This document shows, one piece after another, positions 45,678-57,420 of a DNA stretch of 64,000 nucleotides (position 1 is its first letter; each line of letters starts with the position of its first letter). The position numbers and the translations under genes are program-made. The stretch is from Malaya genurostris (taxonomy: Eukaryota; Arthropoda; Insecta; Diptera; Culicidae). A model generated the notes under the pieces. The model was not told where the DNA came from, did not search any database, and saw nothing but the letters and a program-made list of their open reading frames with translations. Location: NCBI RefSeq assembly GCF_030247185.1, contig NC_080572.1, forward strand, positions 298,760,656-298,824,655, read 5' to 3'.

Positions 45678-46257
45678 CAGGGTCCGGCACTCGAAGTGTA
45701 ACCAATTAAAAAGGCCATAAATTCAGTTTGGAAAATTACTTTTACTTAATTAAAAGTACAAAATGTGTAAAAATAATACAAAATTCAGAATCAATTCACT
45801 TTTGCACGATATGACCACCTTTTGCCTTGACTATGGCCTTGAGACGGTCAAAAAACGTATCGCAAGCTGCCCGAATGTGACTTGCAGGTGTATTTAGGCC
45901 CACTCGCGGACAATAACTTTTTTCAGCGCCTCGAGACTGGTGTATCTTTTAGTTCGGACTTTGCTCTCCAAAATGGCCCAAAGAGAATAATCCATTGGAT
46001 TCGCATCTGGTGAATTCGAGAGCCATTGTGTGGACGTGATGATGTTCGGAACGTTGTTTTTCAGCCATTCTTGGTTCACTCGAGCTTTGTGAGACGGTGC
46101 CGAGTCCTGCTGAAACGTCCATGGTCTGCCACCGAAATATTTGTCTGCCCACGGCTTCAAAGCAACCTCCAGAATACTTTCCCGATAATATGTCGCATTT
46201 ACCTTGACGCCAGGCTCGAAGGTCTGAAGCTGGTTACCTTTCGAGTGCCGGACCCTG
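45678..46257 (-). mobile_element. DD37D (maT-like) mariner derivative, 580 bp, internally deleted
   Basis: Both ends carry CAGGGTCCGGCACTCGAAGT-type sequence read inward (one base differs on the right). TA is present after the right end (46258-46259). The left flank is AA, so one target copy has mutated. This copy keeps the normal 3' end, and so shows what the 3' arm of 30712-31600 should look like. The 5' half of the transposase is deleted. Confidence 0.8.
45894..46235 (-). pseudogene. DD37D transposase C-terminal half, with nonsense mutation
   Basis: The minus-strand frame begins TFEPGVKVNATYYRESILEV and passes FQQDSAPSHKARV (second Asp) and SPDANPMDYSLWAILESKVR (third Asp, 37 residues on). 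It stops at REWA. At that codon the sister copy at 31.38 kb reads AAA (Lys) where this one has TAA. Beyond the stop the frame continues recognisably toward GQLAIRFLTV and the terminal GGHIEQK-like segment. The first Asp and the DNA-binding region are missing. Confidence 0.8.
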
Positions 46258-46259
46258 TA

Positions 46260-47189
46260 TATCTCACGCGTGCGCGTAAAGAAAGACTTCAGTGTAACTG
46301 TGCAAAGCAAAACACAATAGGTCAATAAATAACAGGATTCTGTAGTAGACAAAACCGATTACGATGACATTCAAATTGCAATGTTCAAATTCATTCATGA
46401 CTTTATTTAAATTAGGATTTCAAAATTTGAGTTGGAATTAATATGACATCAATTTAATAACTTATTTATCAAATCCGTCTCGAAAATACAAATTATATGG
46501 CAATTCGAAAGAATATCCATAAATCAGAAGCCGCCGTATTTAATTTTAATCTACAACTATAAATTATTGATATACACTCGTCAAACATGGATCAAACGTA
46601 TCTAGAATTCCCTTTAAAAAATTATGAAAAATAATTGAATAATGAAACAAATCAATAATATATTTCACCCTCGTTTCAGCTCTTGTTTACAGTAAGCAGG
46701 TTCTATTTGATTATTAAACTGATTTTCTGAAAAAAAATTTATTTTATTTTCTAAAAGTTAGTTAAAAGTGAAATTTTTCGTCAATTTTTTTATAAAATCA
46801 TGCCATTCAAAAAAACATATTTGAATGAAACTTTCACAGATCGTAATACAATAAACCTGCTGAGTTGCTGAACATATGACTTCCGGCATAGTGTTCTCAT
46901 ATAAAACGGGTGTTGCGAAACGAGCATTTGAAACGCACATGGAATTTTCCAATGCAAATTCGTCAACGTGCATTGGAAAAATCCATGAGAGTTGACAAAT
47001 GCGCACTACTTTTCGTCATAAGTTTTGAACTAACTGCTGGTCCACAAATTTTCAAATGGATTTAGACTCTACGTTGTTCTATTGTGTTATGATATATTTG
47101 TTCGATTTTGAAAATGTCCAGAACATTGAAAAAATATTAATTGTTTTCAGAAAATGTATGAAAGCATATTTTTCTTACAAAGAAATCTT
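46260..47189. other. AT-rich non-coding DNA, with a dispersed repeat at 46385-46510
   Basis: 46385-46510 pairs with 12195-12335 (TTGGAATTAATATGA and AATCCGTCTCGAAAA). I see nothing else assignable. Confidence 0.45.
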
Positions 47190-47590
47190 ATATAATGAGT
47201 GAGATTCACCAAAAAAACATGATTGGTGCCTTGTTTTTAGATCTCAAAAAAGCCTTTGACACTTTGGATCACAGTATCCTCTTGGACAAACTTCAGTGCT
47301 CTGGCATCAGGGGCATCGTGAACTCTATTATCAGTAGCTACTTGACAAACAGAAAACAATTCGTGTCCATCGAGGAAGACTGTAGCCATCCTGCTACCAT
47401 AAACATTGGAGTGCCACAGGGTAGCAATATAGTTATTACTTTTGTATATTAATGATATAGGTAACCTCACCTGCAGACTACGTGGTTATATGCCGATGCC
47501 ACAGCTCTATTTTTTCCTAACAATGATATCAATGCAATTATAAACTCAATTGAGAGCAATTTAAGTTTTTTAGCCTTTTTTTTAGCCTAT
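47190..47590 (+). pseudogene. LINE reverse transcriptase fragment (CR1/Jockey-like)
   Basis: The frame reads GALFLDLKKAFDTLDHSILL (RT motif A with its catalytic Asp), then SSYLTNRKQFV and NIGVPQGSN (motif B). After a shift comes LLYINDIGNLTCRL, and after another LYADATALFFPNNDINAIIN. In the catalytic box YADD the second Asp is Ala. Both 5' and 3' parts are missing. It is a different element from the LINE at 59.7 kb, which has an RNase H domain and a different motif set. Confidence 0.8.
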
Positions 47591-48479
47591 TGTTGTACTC
47601 CGATAATACTCATAACATCTTACCTCTAGCACACTTATGTGATGTTCAAACATCACTGTTTGTTTAGTAGTATTTTGCCAGATTGTTCATATTTTGAGCT
47701 GATAGTAGTTTGCGTCTACTACCAGGGAGCTCCACAAATTGAAGCTCTTTAGTGTGGGGGAGTGTGGCGGTCTTAAAAAAAATTGCGCCTTATTTTGGCA
47801 CTGATATCCTTTTAATGCTCGTTCATACCGAACACTTCAGTAAATATATACAACAAAAGATAATGTTCTGCTCATTCTTGTACAGAGTTAATTTCGAAAA
47901 TGTGTCCCATATTAAAGTAAGACGTGTTCTGGTCAAAAAAATTTTTGACCAAATTATTTCCAATGAAAGAAATTGTTTGTATTTGTGCCCCATTTCTTGA
48001 GATTCTTTGAACAGTTCATCAACGCATTGTTTCTGGTAATGATTCAAATAAGTTGGAGCAAAAAAATGTATATGTCATCGCTTTAATTTTTGGTTTGTGT
48101 ACAAACATGTGAAAAAAATTGAAATAATCTAATAAATTCACCGATCTTTTAGGGATTTGTTTTGATACAGCAAAAATGTTACTTGGGCATAAATTGTAGC
48201 TGGGATCACTATCAATCGAATGAAGTGTAAAAATATATAGATCATCGCTGTGAATTTCGAGATATTTACAATCATTGTAAAAAGTTAGATTTTTTGATTT
48301 TTTTTAGATCATCTATCTATAGTTTTCACTATAATTTTGAGTAGATAAACCTATTTTCCGTTTCTCAATGTGTGTATTCTATTACTGGAAACAGTACCTT
48401 TCGAATGGTGAAATAATTTCGGAAATCGGTTGACTAACAACAAAGCTATGACACGGTAAAGTTGAAGTTCCAACTTTTA
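47591..48479. other. AT-rich non-coding DNA
   Basis: I see no recognised gene or repeat in this stretch. Confidence 0.35.
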
Positions 48480-48560
48480 TTAGGCTTGGTACTTGGAAAT
48501 CTTACCGCAGCTGCAATTAGCTTGCCAGATAGTAACTTTCTGACCACACTTTTCTACTTG
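48480..48560 (-). pseudogene. DD37E transposase scrap
   Basis: Only IPIQVEKCGQKVTIWQANCS followed by CGKISK is preserved on the minus strand. It matches the core VEKFGTKAMVWQAICSCGKI of the copy at 1.7 kb. The rest of the surrounding 128-residue frame is unrelated. Confidence 0.7.
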
Positions 48561-50361
48561 AATCGGAATTTCAAATTGAATCAATATCTCAACGTACAAT
48601 ATTAGGGCTTCGACAACAATTATAAAATGAAAAAGTAATACAATTTCGCTTCGATTTATTCCTCCTCCAGGGCATTGCAGTGATACTCGACTTCCAGTTG
48701 AAAAAAAAAACACTGTATTACAATCTCTTTCCAGCGTAATGAGGGGAAAATGTGACGAAAGCCAATTTTCCATCAACATTTTTCTTTTGAGGATTTTTTT
48801 CACAAAAAGTATCCGATGTATTACAACCCTGCCCACAGCAACAATCCGTTCATTTTCTTCGTTCAAAAAAAAAACCCAACTTGACTAGCCCGAGCCGATG
48901 CAGTTGCTCGACAGTTCAGCAAAGTTGCAAATTTACCGCCGTCACTAGCACTTGGAGAAAGTAACCTTTTGACTTTGTGCTTTTGCTTATCCCTCGAGTT
49001 TGCGTTTTTGTCGATGCAAATTTTTTTTTCTTTGTCTTGATATTTTCACTGATCCGACGGCCGCAAAGCTAAGGAGGCGGTGTTTTTTCAAGCTCGAGCG
49101 AGACGTCTTTCAAACATCACCCATCGCATCATGGGTTGAACGAAGTGATCGGTATCTGCCATTGCCTCCAGGCGTGATGCTTTTTTTTGCTGTTGCTGTC
49201 ATGACAACTAGAAGCGACGAAAATCGTGCGGCTGTACTTAGAGCTTGTTCGGAGGAATTTCACTTTCATTTCGACTGGTCGGAATGCACATGTAGAGTAT
49301 GGCACGGAAAAAAAACGGGTAGAGGTTTTTTTTTCTTCATCTGGTTGACTTAAGGATCACTTCACTATTTGACTACGCCATGAGCACACTGTCCGAAACA
49401 GATCTTACATAACCTGCTACAGATCGGACTCAACTCAAAATTACTGTCAAGAGTGACAATTACTGAAAAAGCAAATCAAACTGGCTGTTTGTTGATTCGT
49501 AAACAGCCTCCGGCTGGAAGTCAACTTGTATTCGCTTTGTTTTGTTCGATCAAGTCGAAGTATGCTTTAAGGTGGTGGCAGTAAATCAATCCATATTTAA
49601 CTTTGGAAATTGTTGAGGGAGCTAGACTGGATCAAAACGATAAGAAAAAACTTGTGAATTGGCAAGGAATTTGTAAACACGAATTCAAAACAATTTTACA
49701 CGAGACTCGAATCCACATATGACCGTGACGAAAAGGTGCATTTTGCGACAATATGTCAGGAGCTCCGCTTCAGTAAGTATTAGTGAATTGTCAAAAGGGC
49801 ACAGGTGATATGATTTTAATATGTAGGGCAACAGAGTTTGACTATTCCAATACAGTACTTACAAAAACCCCTAATTTTGACTGTATAACATTTTCATAGC
49901 AACATAGCAGTTGCAGTAGCCCTGAAAATAACCTTTATCTTCATTATGAAATGAGGAAGAGAGAGAGAGATAGTTGTTTTAGATCTTAACTCATATGAAA
50001 TTATGACCAAAGTGTTCCGTAGCCCTAAAATCAACTTTAGTAATTTAGAGGTTTTCCATAATTCTTCAATTAACTAACATAAATTTACGGAAAAATTAGC
50101 GCAAACAAAGGAAGATTGCTTATTTATGATTAAAATAAGAATAAAATACCAAAGTACATCTGAACCCAGTTGCATCTAATAGATAACTAATAAACAATCA
50201 ATGTTCCCGATATTCGATATTAAAAGACCCGTAAAACGTAGTCTAAGAAAATCAGAAACTTAACCGAAGCTAAATTGATAGACAAGTTCAATCAGTCGTA
50301 TTAATTCCTATGGAATTTCATATATGGCTCGATAAGTACGGGTATGAAGAAGTCGAAAATA
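48561..50361. other. Non-coding DNA, no supported gene
   Basis: A short GA-rich tract lies near 49960. 48880-49330 is somewhat GC-richer. No element ends were recognised. Confidence 0.35.
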
Positions 50362-52795
50362 ATATTTCATTGAAAGGATAATTTCATCTAAGGGATCATA
50401 TCATCAAAGCAAACATTATCATCGAAACGATCATTTCATCGAAATGATCATTCCTTAGAAAAGATCATTTCATTGAAAACATCCTTTCATTGAAAGGATC
50501 ATCGATTCCATTTCATTGAAAGAATGATTTGATCGAAACTTTTCTTTGATCAAAAAGATCACTTCATCGAAAATCGAATTGACCGTTTCATCGAAAGGGT
50601 CATTTGATCGAAAGGATCATTTCATCGAAAGGGTCATTTCACCGAAAAGATCATTTCACCGAAAAGATCATTTCACCGAAAAGATCATTTCACCGAAAGG
50701 GTCATTTCATCGGAAGGTACATTTCATCGAAAGGGTCATTTCATCGCAAATATCATTTCACCGAAAGGATCATTTGATCGAAACGATTATTTCATCGAAA
50801 AATCATTTCATAAAAACTATAGTTTCTTCAAACAAATCATTTCATAGAAAGGATCACTTCATCGAAATGATCATTTAATCGAAAGGATAACGTCATCCAA
50901 AGAATCATTTCACCGAAAGGGTAATTTAATCAAAAGGCTCATTTCATCGAAAGGATCATATCATCTAAAGACTCATTGCATGCAAAAGATTATTACATCG
51001 AAGAGATATATAAATCGAAACGATCATCTCATCCAAAAAATTCATTTCATCGAAAAAATCATTCCAATAAAAGGATCATTTCATCAAAAAGATCATTCCT
51101 TCTAAAAGAATCATTTCATTTTAAGGATCATTTCATCGAATGGCTAATTTCATCCCAACGATCATTTCATCGAAAAGCTCATTTCATAAAAAGGATCATT
51201 TCTTCAAAAGGCTCATTTCATCGAAAGTATCATTTCATCGAAAAACTCATTTCATCGAAAGTATCATTTCATCGAAGGCTCATTTCATCGAAAAGCTCAT
51301 TTCATCGAAAGGCTTATTTCATCGAAAGACCCATTTCATTGAAAGGCTAATTTCATCCAAAAAATCATTTCATAAAAACGATCATTTCATTGAAAGGTTC
51401 ATTTCAATGGAAGGATCATTTCATCAAAAGGATCATTCCTTCTAAAAGAATCATTTCATTTTAAGGATCATTTCATCGAATGGCTAATTTCAACCTAACG
51501 ATGATCATCATTGAAAAGCTCATTTCATAAAAAGGATCATTTCTTCAAAAGGCTCATTTCATCGAAAGTATCATTTCATCGAAAGTATCATTTCATCGAG
51601 AGGCTCATTTCATCGAAAAGCCCATTTCATCGAAAGACTAATTTCATCCGGAAAATCATTTCATAGAAACGATCATTTCATTGGAAGGTTCATTCCTTCT
51701 AAAAGAATCATTTCATTTTAAGGATCATTTCATCGAATTTCTCATTTCATCCAAACGATCATTTCATCGAAAAGCTCATTTCATCAAAAGGATCAATTCA
51801 TCGAAAGTATCATTTCATCGAAAGGCTCATTTCATCAAAAGGATCATTTCATCGAAAGAATTTGAAGGTTCATTCCTTCTAAAAGAATCATTTCATTTTA
51901 AGGATCATTTCATCGAATTGCTCATTTCATGAAAACGATCATTTCATCGAAAAGCTCATTTCATCAAAAGGATCATTTCATCGAAAGTATCATTTCATCG
52001 AAAGACTCATTTCATCAAAAGCATCATTTCATCGAAAGGATTATTTCATCGAAAAGCTCATTTCATCGAAAGGCCCATTTCATCGAAAGGCTAATTTTAT
52101 CCAAACGATCATTTCATCGAAAGGATCATTAAATCGCTTCGATCAATTCATCGAAAAAATCAATTCATCGAAAGGATCATTTCATTGAAAGGCTCATTTC
52201 ATTCACTATCTTTACGTTTCGTCTTAGACTCGTCAGTGCAGAGCAACGTCAGTTGCTAAGCAGACGTAAAGTTATTGCTATTTGCAACACACTTGTAATA
52301 AGCACCGAAGTGCTAATTTCTTTCCTGACGTGCCGAACGAAAACAAGTTTCGACTAACACTGGCCGATTCAGATGGTCATTTAGGGGTTAACCTTATTTT
52401 GTGCTAGGGCACATAACCAATTTCTATTATCTTTACGTTTCGTCTTAGACTCGTCAGTGCAGAACAGTTCAAATTTCATTGAAAGTAACATTTCACTGAA
52501 AGGATTATTTCATAGAATGGATCATTTCATCGAAAGGATCATTTCATAAAAAGGATAATTTCATCGAAAGGATTTTTTTGTCGAAAGGATTACTTCATCG
52601 AAAGAATCATTTGGTCGAAACGATCATTTTATCGAAGGGATCATTTCATCGAAGGGATCATTTCATCGAAGAGGTCATTTCATCGAAAGTAACATTCTTT
52701 CTAAAAGAATCATTCCATCGAAAACATGCCTTCTTTCGTCGAACACTTTTTCATCGAAAGAACGAAATCTTAGAAAGTGATTTCACCAAATCATA
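50362..52795 (+). repeat. 17-bp satellite array (GGATCATTTCATCGAAA)n, 2.4 kb
   Basis: The 17-bp unit, with variants such as TTTCACCGAAAAGATCA and GGCTCATTTCATCGAAA, repeats about 130 times. It is broken only by an unrelated segment at 52207-52475. A marker variant, CCTTCTAAAAGAATCATTTC, recurs at 51098, 51438, 51695 and 51875, which shows segmental duplication inside the array. Because 17 is not a multiple of three, all forward frames read repeats of SFHRKDHFIERIISSKG. These are artefacts, not genes. The unit resembles the ATTTCGCCGAAAGC end repeat of the element at 33987-34534. Confidence 0.9.
52207..52475. repeat. Segment with direct terminal repeats inside the satellite
   Basis: A block starting TATCTTTACGTTTCGTCTTA and running about 39 bp through ACTCGTCAGTGCAGA occurs at about 52206 and again at about 52429, in the same orientation, 222 bp apart. 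Satellite units resume on both sides. The first block is also followed at about 52261 by AGACGTAAAG, complementary to its start, so a small hairpin is possible. It may be an inserted element with short direct ends or a partial tandem duplication. Confidence 0.65.
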
Positions 52796-52936
52796 TAACT
52801 ATCTTAAAATCGTGTAGAATTGAAGTTCCAAATACTCTACATCTTGCATTTGGTTTTTTTTTCTCTGTTTGTAATAACATCAATCATGTTTTTAATAAAG
52901 GCCAAGTTTTAAAAAATTCGGCCAAATAAGACAATT

Positions 52937-52995
52937 TCAGGTTTGTATGCAAGTGATAGACGCTTTCGACGTTGTACTTTCGGCGAAACGGCTAT
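52937..52995 (+). repeat. Relic of the GCCGAAA-ended element next to the satellite
   Basis: CAGGTTTGTATGCAA, a following GCTTTCGACG-like block and CTTTCGGCGAAACGGCT appear in the order found in the right half of the element at 33987-34534 (near 34375-34505). It lies about 140 bp beyond the end of the 17-bp array. Confidence 0.6.
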
Positions 52996-52999
52996 GAAA

Positions 53000-55900
53000 T
53001 GAATATTTATCGAAGCACTTTTTTCTTTACGATTGACAAGTGCATCGTTTGACTGGTTTTGAAATGTTTGTACTGCTTAGCTGCAAATATCTTGCCTGAT
53101 CATCCGTTTCGAAGTGAATGCTGAGGTCGAAGTTTTTAAGGGGACAAACTAAACGATAGCCTACTCGCCGAAGACTTCTAGGATGGTTTTGAACCAGAAC
53201 CCTGTATTATTTAGCAACATCCCGGTAAGAGAGTCCTGATTCAGTGCAGCTCCCAATTCAAGTTTTCGGTACGATGTTTGCAAGACAGGTTCAGGATCAC
53301 GGATTGAGAACTAAATAAAGTTGGCATTTTAACGAATTTTCTACCAACGGATAAAATCATTCGTTCGTGGTTTAATTTGATGAACTTTTTAACTGTCAGT
53401 TGCGAACAGCTTAAGAAACTCTCATTCTAAAATCTCCTATAAGTCGAACCTAACTTTAACAGTTTATGCATAAATTTCAAATCTGCGTTGGATTTCTAAC
53501 ATTCTAATAAAAGTTAAGTTATATGCAAATTCTCTCGAAATCATCGCATCACACGGGAACCAAGTCTTAAAATAACACCTCCTCTGTGTGACACTTGACG
53601 GGACGGACCGCTTATAATGCTGTCGATGAACCTGTTCAAGGTCACCGCCGCGAGAAGTTGTTCGTTGCGACTCATTAGAAAAAAAAGACCTGTGTCGAAC
53701 CGGCCGCTGGTGTCAGATTCGCTTATGCTTTGTCAACCAGGATTGTCGGTTGTCGTCATTGTCGTTGTAATTGATGATGATCCAACCGAAGAAGTGGTTG
53801 GTGTTTGGAATGGAACTACTGAGTGGCATACTCGAACTTGAAGCAGCAGTCCTATGAAATAACAATACGAAAAAAGCCTACGACCAACCTGGCGCGTGAT
53901 TAATTAAATGCCCACTCGGATAATGTGTTGAGGGCAACGGAGTCACCCTGTCGGTGGCCTTTGCGTTCAAGTAGCACCACAACAAGGTGTAAATAGGATG
54001 CTTGATAAGAGAAGATTCCGTCTTGGTTGAACATGCGACGGAACGCGGACGACGGTCGCGGTCAAGAGGTTCGTCGCTTACACCACGCCACTTGCGCCAA
54101 GTCTTTTGTTGTGTTTTTTTTATTTTTGCGAAGGTTGAGAAATTGCGAGTTTCACAAAATTCAATCATCCGCCAGCAAACTGTGGGGCTGTCGTTGAGCG
54201 TAGAAAATGAAACGGAAAATAACCTGAAACATTTCGACACACAACACCGGTCCGAAAGGCTGATAAACAAAAGCCATCCTCGCACGGTCATCAACGGACT
54301 TATTGGCTATGGTTAATTTGAATTATCTCATCGCCGGCTTTAAAAACCGAGCTTACGCAATTCGAGTGTATTGAAAGTCGATTGGCATTATACGCGTCGA
54401 AGCGTAAAACGATTAACCGAACTTACCGAATCTGCCCCGTGGGCCATCATTACTATTATTTTATGTTATTATTATAGTTCAAAAGTTTGGCAACCGATTC
54501 GAAAACACTTTTGGCGCGGGTCGTCCTCCCCTGGAGGCAGGCAATCAGAGAAAGCACAAAGCCGTGGTGGGCCAATCGTTAGAAGAGAGAGAAAAAAACG
54601 ACGTTTGAATGATGAAAGACAGCGAAACCTGCGTTTATTGTTTGGTTTGATTAAAGCTGGTCGTCAGTTGATGCAATTTTGCCTGAAATAATCACCGGTT
54701 TCGCGCTGCTGTCTGCAGCCTCCAGATGGGTTTGATTGATTGCATTTTTTTTTGCCGATCTGCACTTCGGTAGAAAGGGTTAAATCAACTTTAAATTTTG
54801 CCTAATGCAACTGAACTTTGAAGTGTTACGTCAATTGAATAATGCTCATGGTTATTGGATTGAAATTATGACAACTGTTTGTCGATGGGTCACGCCTTTT
54901 AACACCAATCATCAACAGATTTATGTAACTCTAGACAATCCGCACCCATCGCCCGAAGGATGTCCAAATTGGGTACTCTCAATGTAAAACATCTTCTCTG
55001 GGTTTGACGATCGTGTACGGTTCCGTACATCGAGCAACCCTTGCTATCGAATCTACGATCAGCTAGAAATGGTGATATGTAGTCACCGCGATCGTTAAGC
55101 GGTGATCACGCACTCGCCACGCGGAGGTCATGAAGATGCCACTCGAGGGATGTGGGAGGGTCAAGTGCGCAGTGTAACCCGCTTTTGAAGTATATACGCG
55201 TCTGGAGTCTTGACAACCTCTTGGAAGGGCACACAAACGGACAACCGGCGCCGGCATCGGGCTGACCGTGACACTGTTGAGTGGCTTTACCAAGGCCAAT
55301 CACGGAACGGAGCTCAGCTCAGGAAGTCCCTGTCAAAAGCGGACTGTCGGTGTCGCTGTCATTTGATGATTTATCGAGCCGGGAGGCGTTGTTTGATGGT
55401 ACAGGAAGCTTGCCGATTTGCAGAAGCAATTAAAATGCAACCATAAATTTCACACGATTTTTTTAATACTAGCTTCACTTCAATTACTTAACATCTTAGA
55501 AAGAAACACCTGAAAGTGAAACTCTTTCGAAAGCTCGCCTTTCGAAAGAATTCCCAAAATAAAGCTTGAGTGATTCCGTTGATATGACGTTTGAAGCCTT
55601 CTTTATGATCGTACCACTCACAGGAACACCCGATCTTGTACCCCCACTTTTCAACCTTCACTGAGCCCTCAGCCAACTTTTATAGGTTGTATACATCTTT
55701 GGGTTTTTATCGATTTGAGATATTTTTAATGAATGGCTTATGGCTTTTTTGTGATCATTCTTTGAAGGCAGCAATTTTAACCTTCAAATCTATGCCACGT
55801 TCGAAGAGGTTCAAATACCTGGGTGGCTAGTCAGTTACCGATTTCAATTTTCCGGTTTTTCCACAGTTCTCCCGTTTTGTGAGATAAAAATTCTCGGTTG

Positions 55901-56190
55901 AATAGGCCAAAATCCTCTGTGTTTAGTTTCTTTAAATACTCCTTGTCATGTCAACAAAAATAAGACTCTTATACGCTCGCTAGTTGAGAATTAAAGTATT
56001 TTTCGGTTATCTCGATATAAGTGAAAATGGGCTAAAACGCACCCCCCAAGCAAATGTTTCTATATATTAACTAAAGAGAATAACACGTGAGAGTTGCATG
56101 CATGACTACCTTCCGTAGCCATCATTTCTCGCAATTACGAACAAATACTTTTTCTGACTTGAGAGTACCAGAAATAATTTCCATTAAAGG
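53000..56190. other. Repeat-poor, partly GC-rich DNA; no supported gene
   Basis: 53570-55440 is the most GC-balanced part of the window and lacks the dispersed repeats. Frames such as 54002-54316 and 53878-54294 overlap on opposite strands and show no domain. It could be host regulatory or intronic DNA, which is inference only. Confidence 0.4.
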
Positions 56191-56194
56191 ATAA

Positions 56195-56545
56195 TTTTTG
56201 AGCAGTGAGAAGTTCACCAGAACAGCTACAGGTACAGAAATAAGAAGAACAAGTACAGAAAGTAAGTTCAGGAAAAACTACAGAAGGTACAGGAACAAGT
56301 TCAGAAAGTACAAAACTAAGTATAGGAATAAGAGAAACAGGTATAGGAAGTACTGGCACAATTGCAGAGAGTACAGAATGTGCAATTACAGGACCAAATA
56401 CAGAAAATACTGGATTAGGTACAGGAAGTACAGGAATAAATTCTGAAACAAGCACAGGAAGTACAGGAACGAGCACACAAATTACCGAACCATGCTCACA
56501 AAGTACAAAATAAAGTGCAGAAAGTAGAGGAACAAGTACAGAAAA
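56195..56545. repeat. Degenerate AAGTACAGGAAC satellite
   Basis: Units of about 12-15 bp (AAGTACAGGAAC, AAGTACAGAAAG, AATACAGAAAAT) repeat about 25 times with much variation. In reverse complement the words resemble the degenerate leader at 42226-42381, so both may be one satellite family in opposite orientations. Confidence 0.75.
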
Positions 56546-57417
56546 AAAGTTTAAAGTTCAAAAGTTAATCGCAAATGTTGTCGAGGCAAAAATTCTGAAA
56601 ATGGCAGATTAGAAGAAGAAAAAGTTTTCATTCACGCATTCCAATGATGCCCACTGCTATGTCATTTCAATTTGAACGTGATTCTCTCATCCGTTTAACT
56701 TTTCTGTTACCGTCAATAATCGTTAGAAGTTTGTAGCGTGGGTAATTGTTATGAGTCTGTAGCATAGATTTAGAGTTTTTTCAGATGGAAAATTGTGTGC
56801 TGTCTGAACGCGTTTCGGCAAACCATCGCTTTTATATATTTTGTCATGTTGTCCGCGATATAAAAAGGTTGGGGCCACTGCCATAGAGCATAATAATGAT
56901 ATTTTTCTTCAACAATCATTAAAATTGATAAGTAGTTCTGATTTTCTACATCATATCTAATATTATTGCGCAACGAAGTGTGCAGGGGTCCGCCAGTCTT
57001 CGCTATGTAAAATAATAGCGGAAAAAGTGTGTGTAGCTAATGTTCTCTGAAATGCGTGTATCTTTTTTTTTTTTGTTCGAAAGGTGACGTTAATGCGGAG
57101 GTTTTAGGCTATAGTACATTAGGAAAATCCTTCAGGAAAGTGGAGAAAATCTAGAAAATTGTTTTCTATGGACTTGGAAAATTTCCACTCAATGCATGCT
57201 AGATCTTCGATGATTGTTTGGCGCGTATCGAGTTATGCAATGCTGTTGCCCGCTGGTAGCAAAATATGAATACTAGATTATTAATAAAATCGTTTGGCGC
57301 CAAACCCGCTGGTTTGTGTTTAAATTTTACTGAGCCTACTTGATTCACATGTTTCTTTATTTTGAACCACATGTTCAATTAATTATGAGCGGTAAATGAA
57401 CAGGTTTCTATTTTTCT
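56546..57417. other. AT-rich non-coding DNA
   Basis: No gene or repeat is recognised, apart from a T-run near 57065. Confidence 0.35.
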
Positions 57418-57420
57418 GTA

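Noticed and set aside
48480..48866. 128-residue minus-strand frame as a complete gene
   Set aside because: Only the last 25 or so residues match a transposase. The rest is unrelated and low in complexity.
50546..52817. A series of frames encoding SFHRKDHFIERIISSKG repeats
   Set aside because: A 17-bp tandem unit without stops gives the same peptide in all three forward frames. A satellite is the simpler explanation.
54002..54316. Overlapping frames at 54002-54316 (plus) and 53878-54294 (minus)
   Set aside because: They shadow one another in moderately GC-rich DNA and show no domain on either strand.
55488..55676. Minus-strand frame with SVKVEKWGYKIGCSCEWYDH, vaguely like the DD37E core
   Set aside because: The match is limited to a few residues and the rest is unrelated. 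Chance cannot be excluded.
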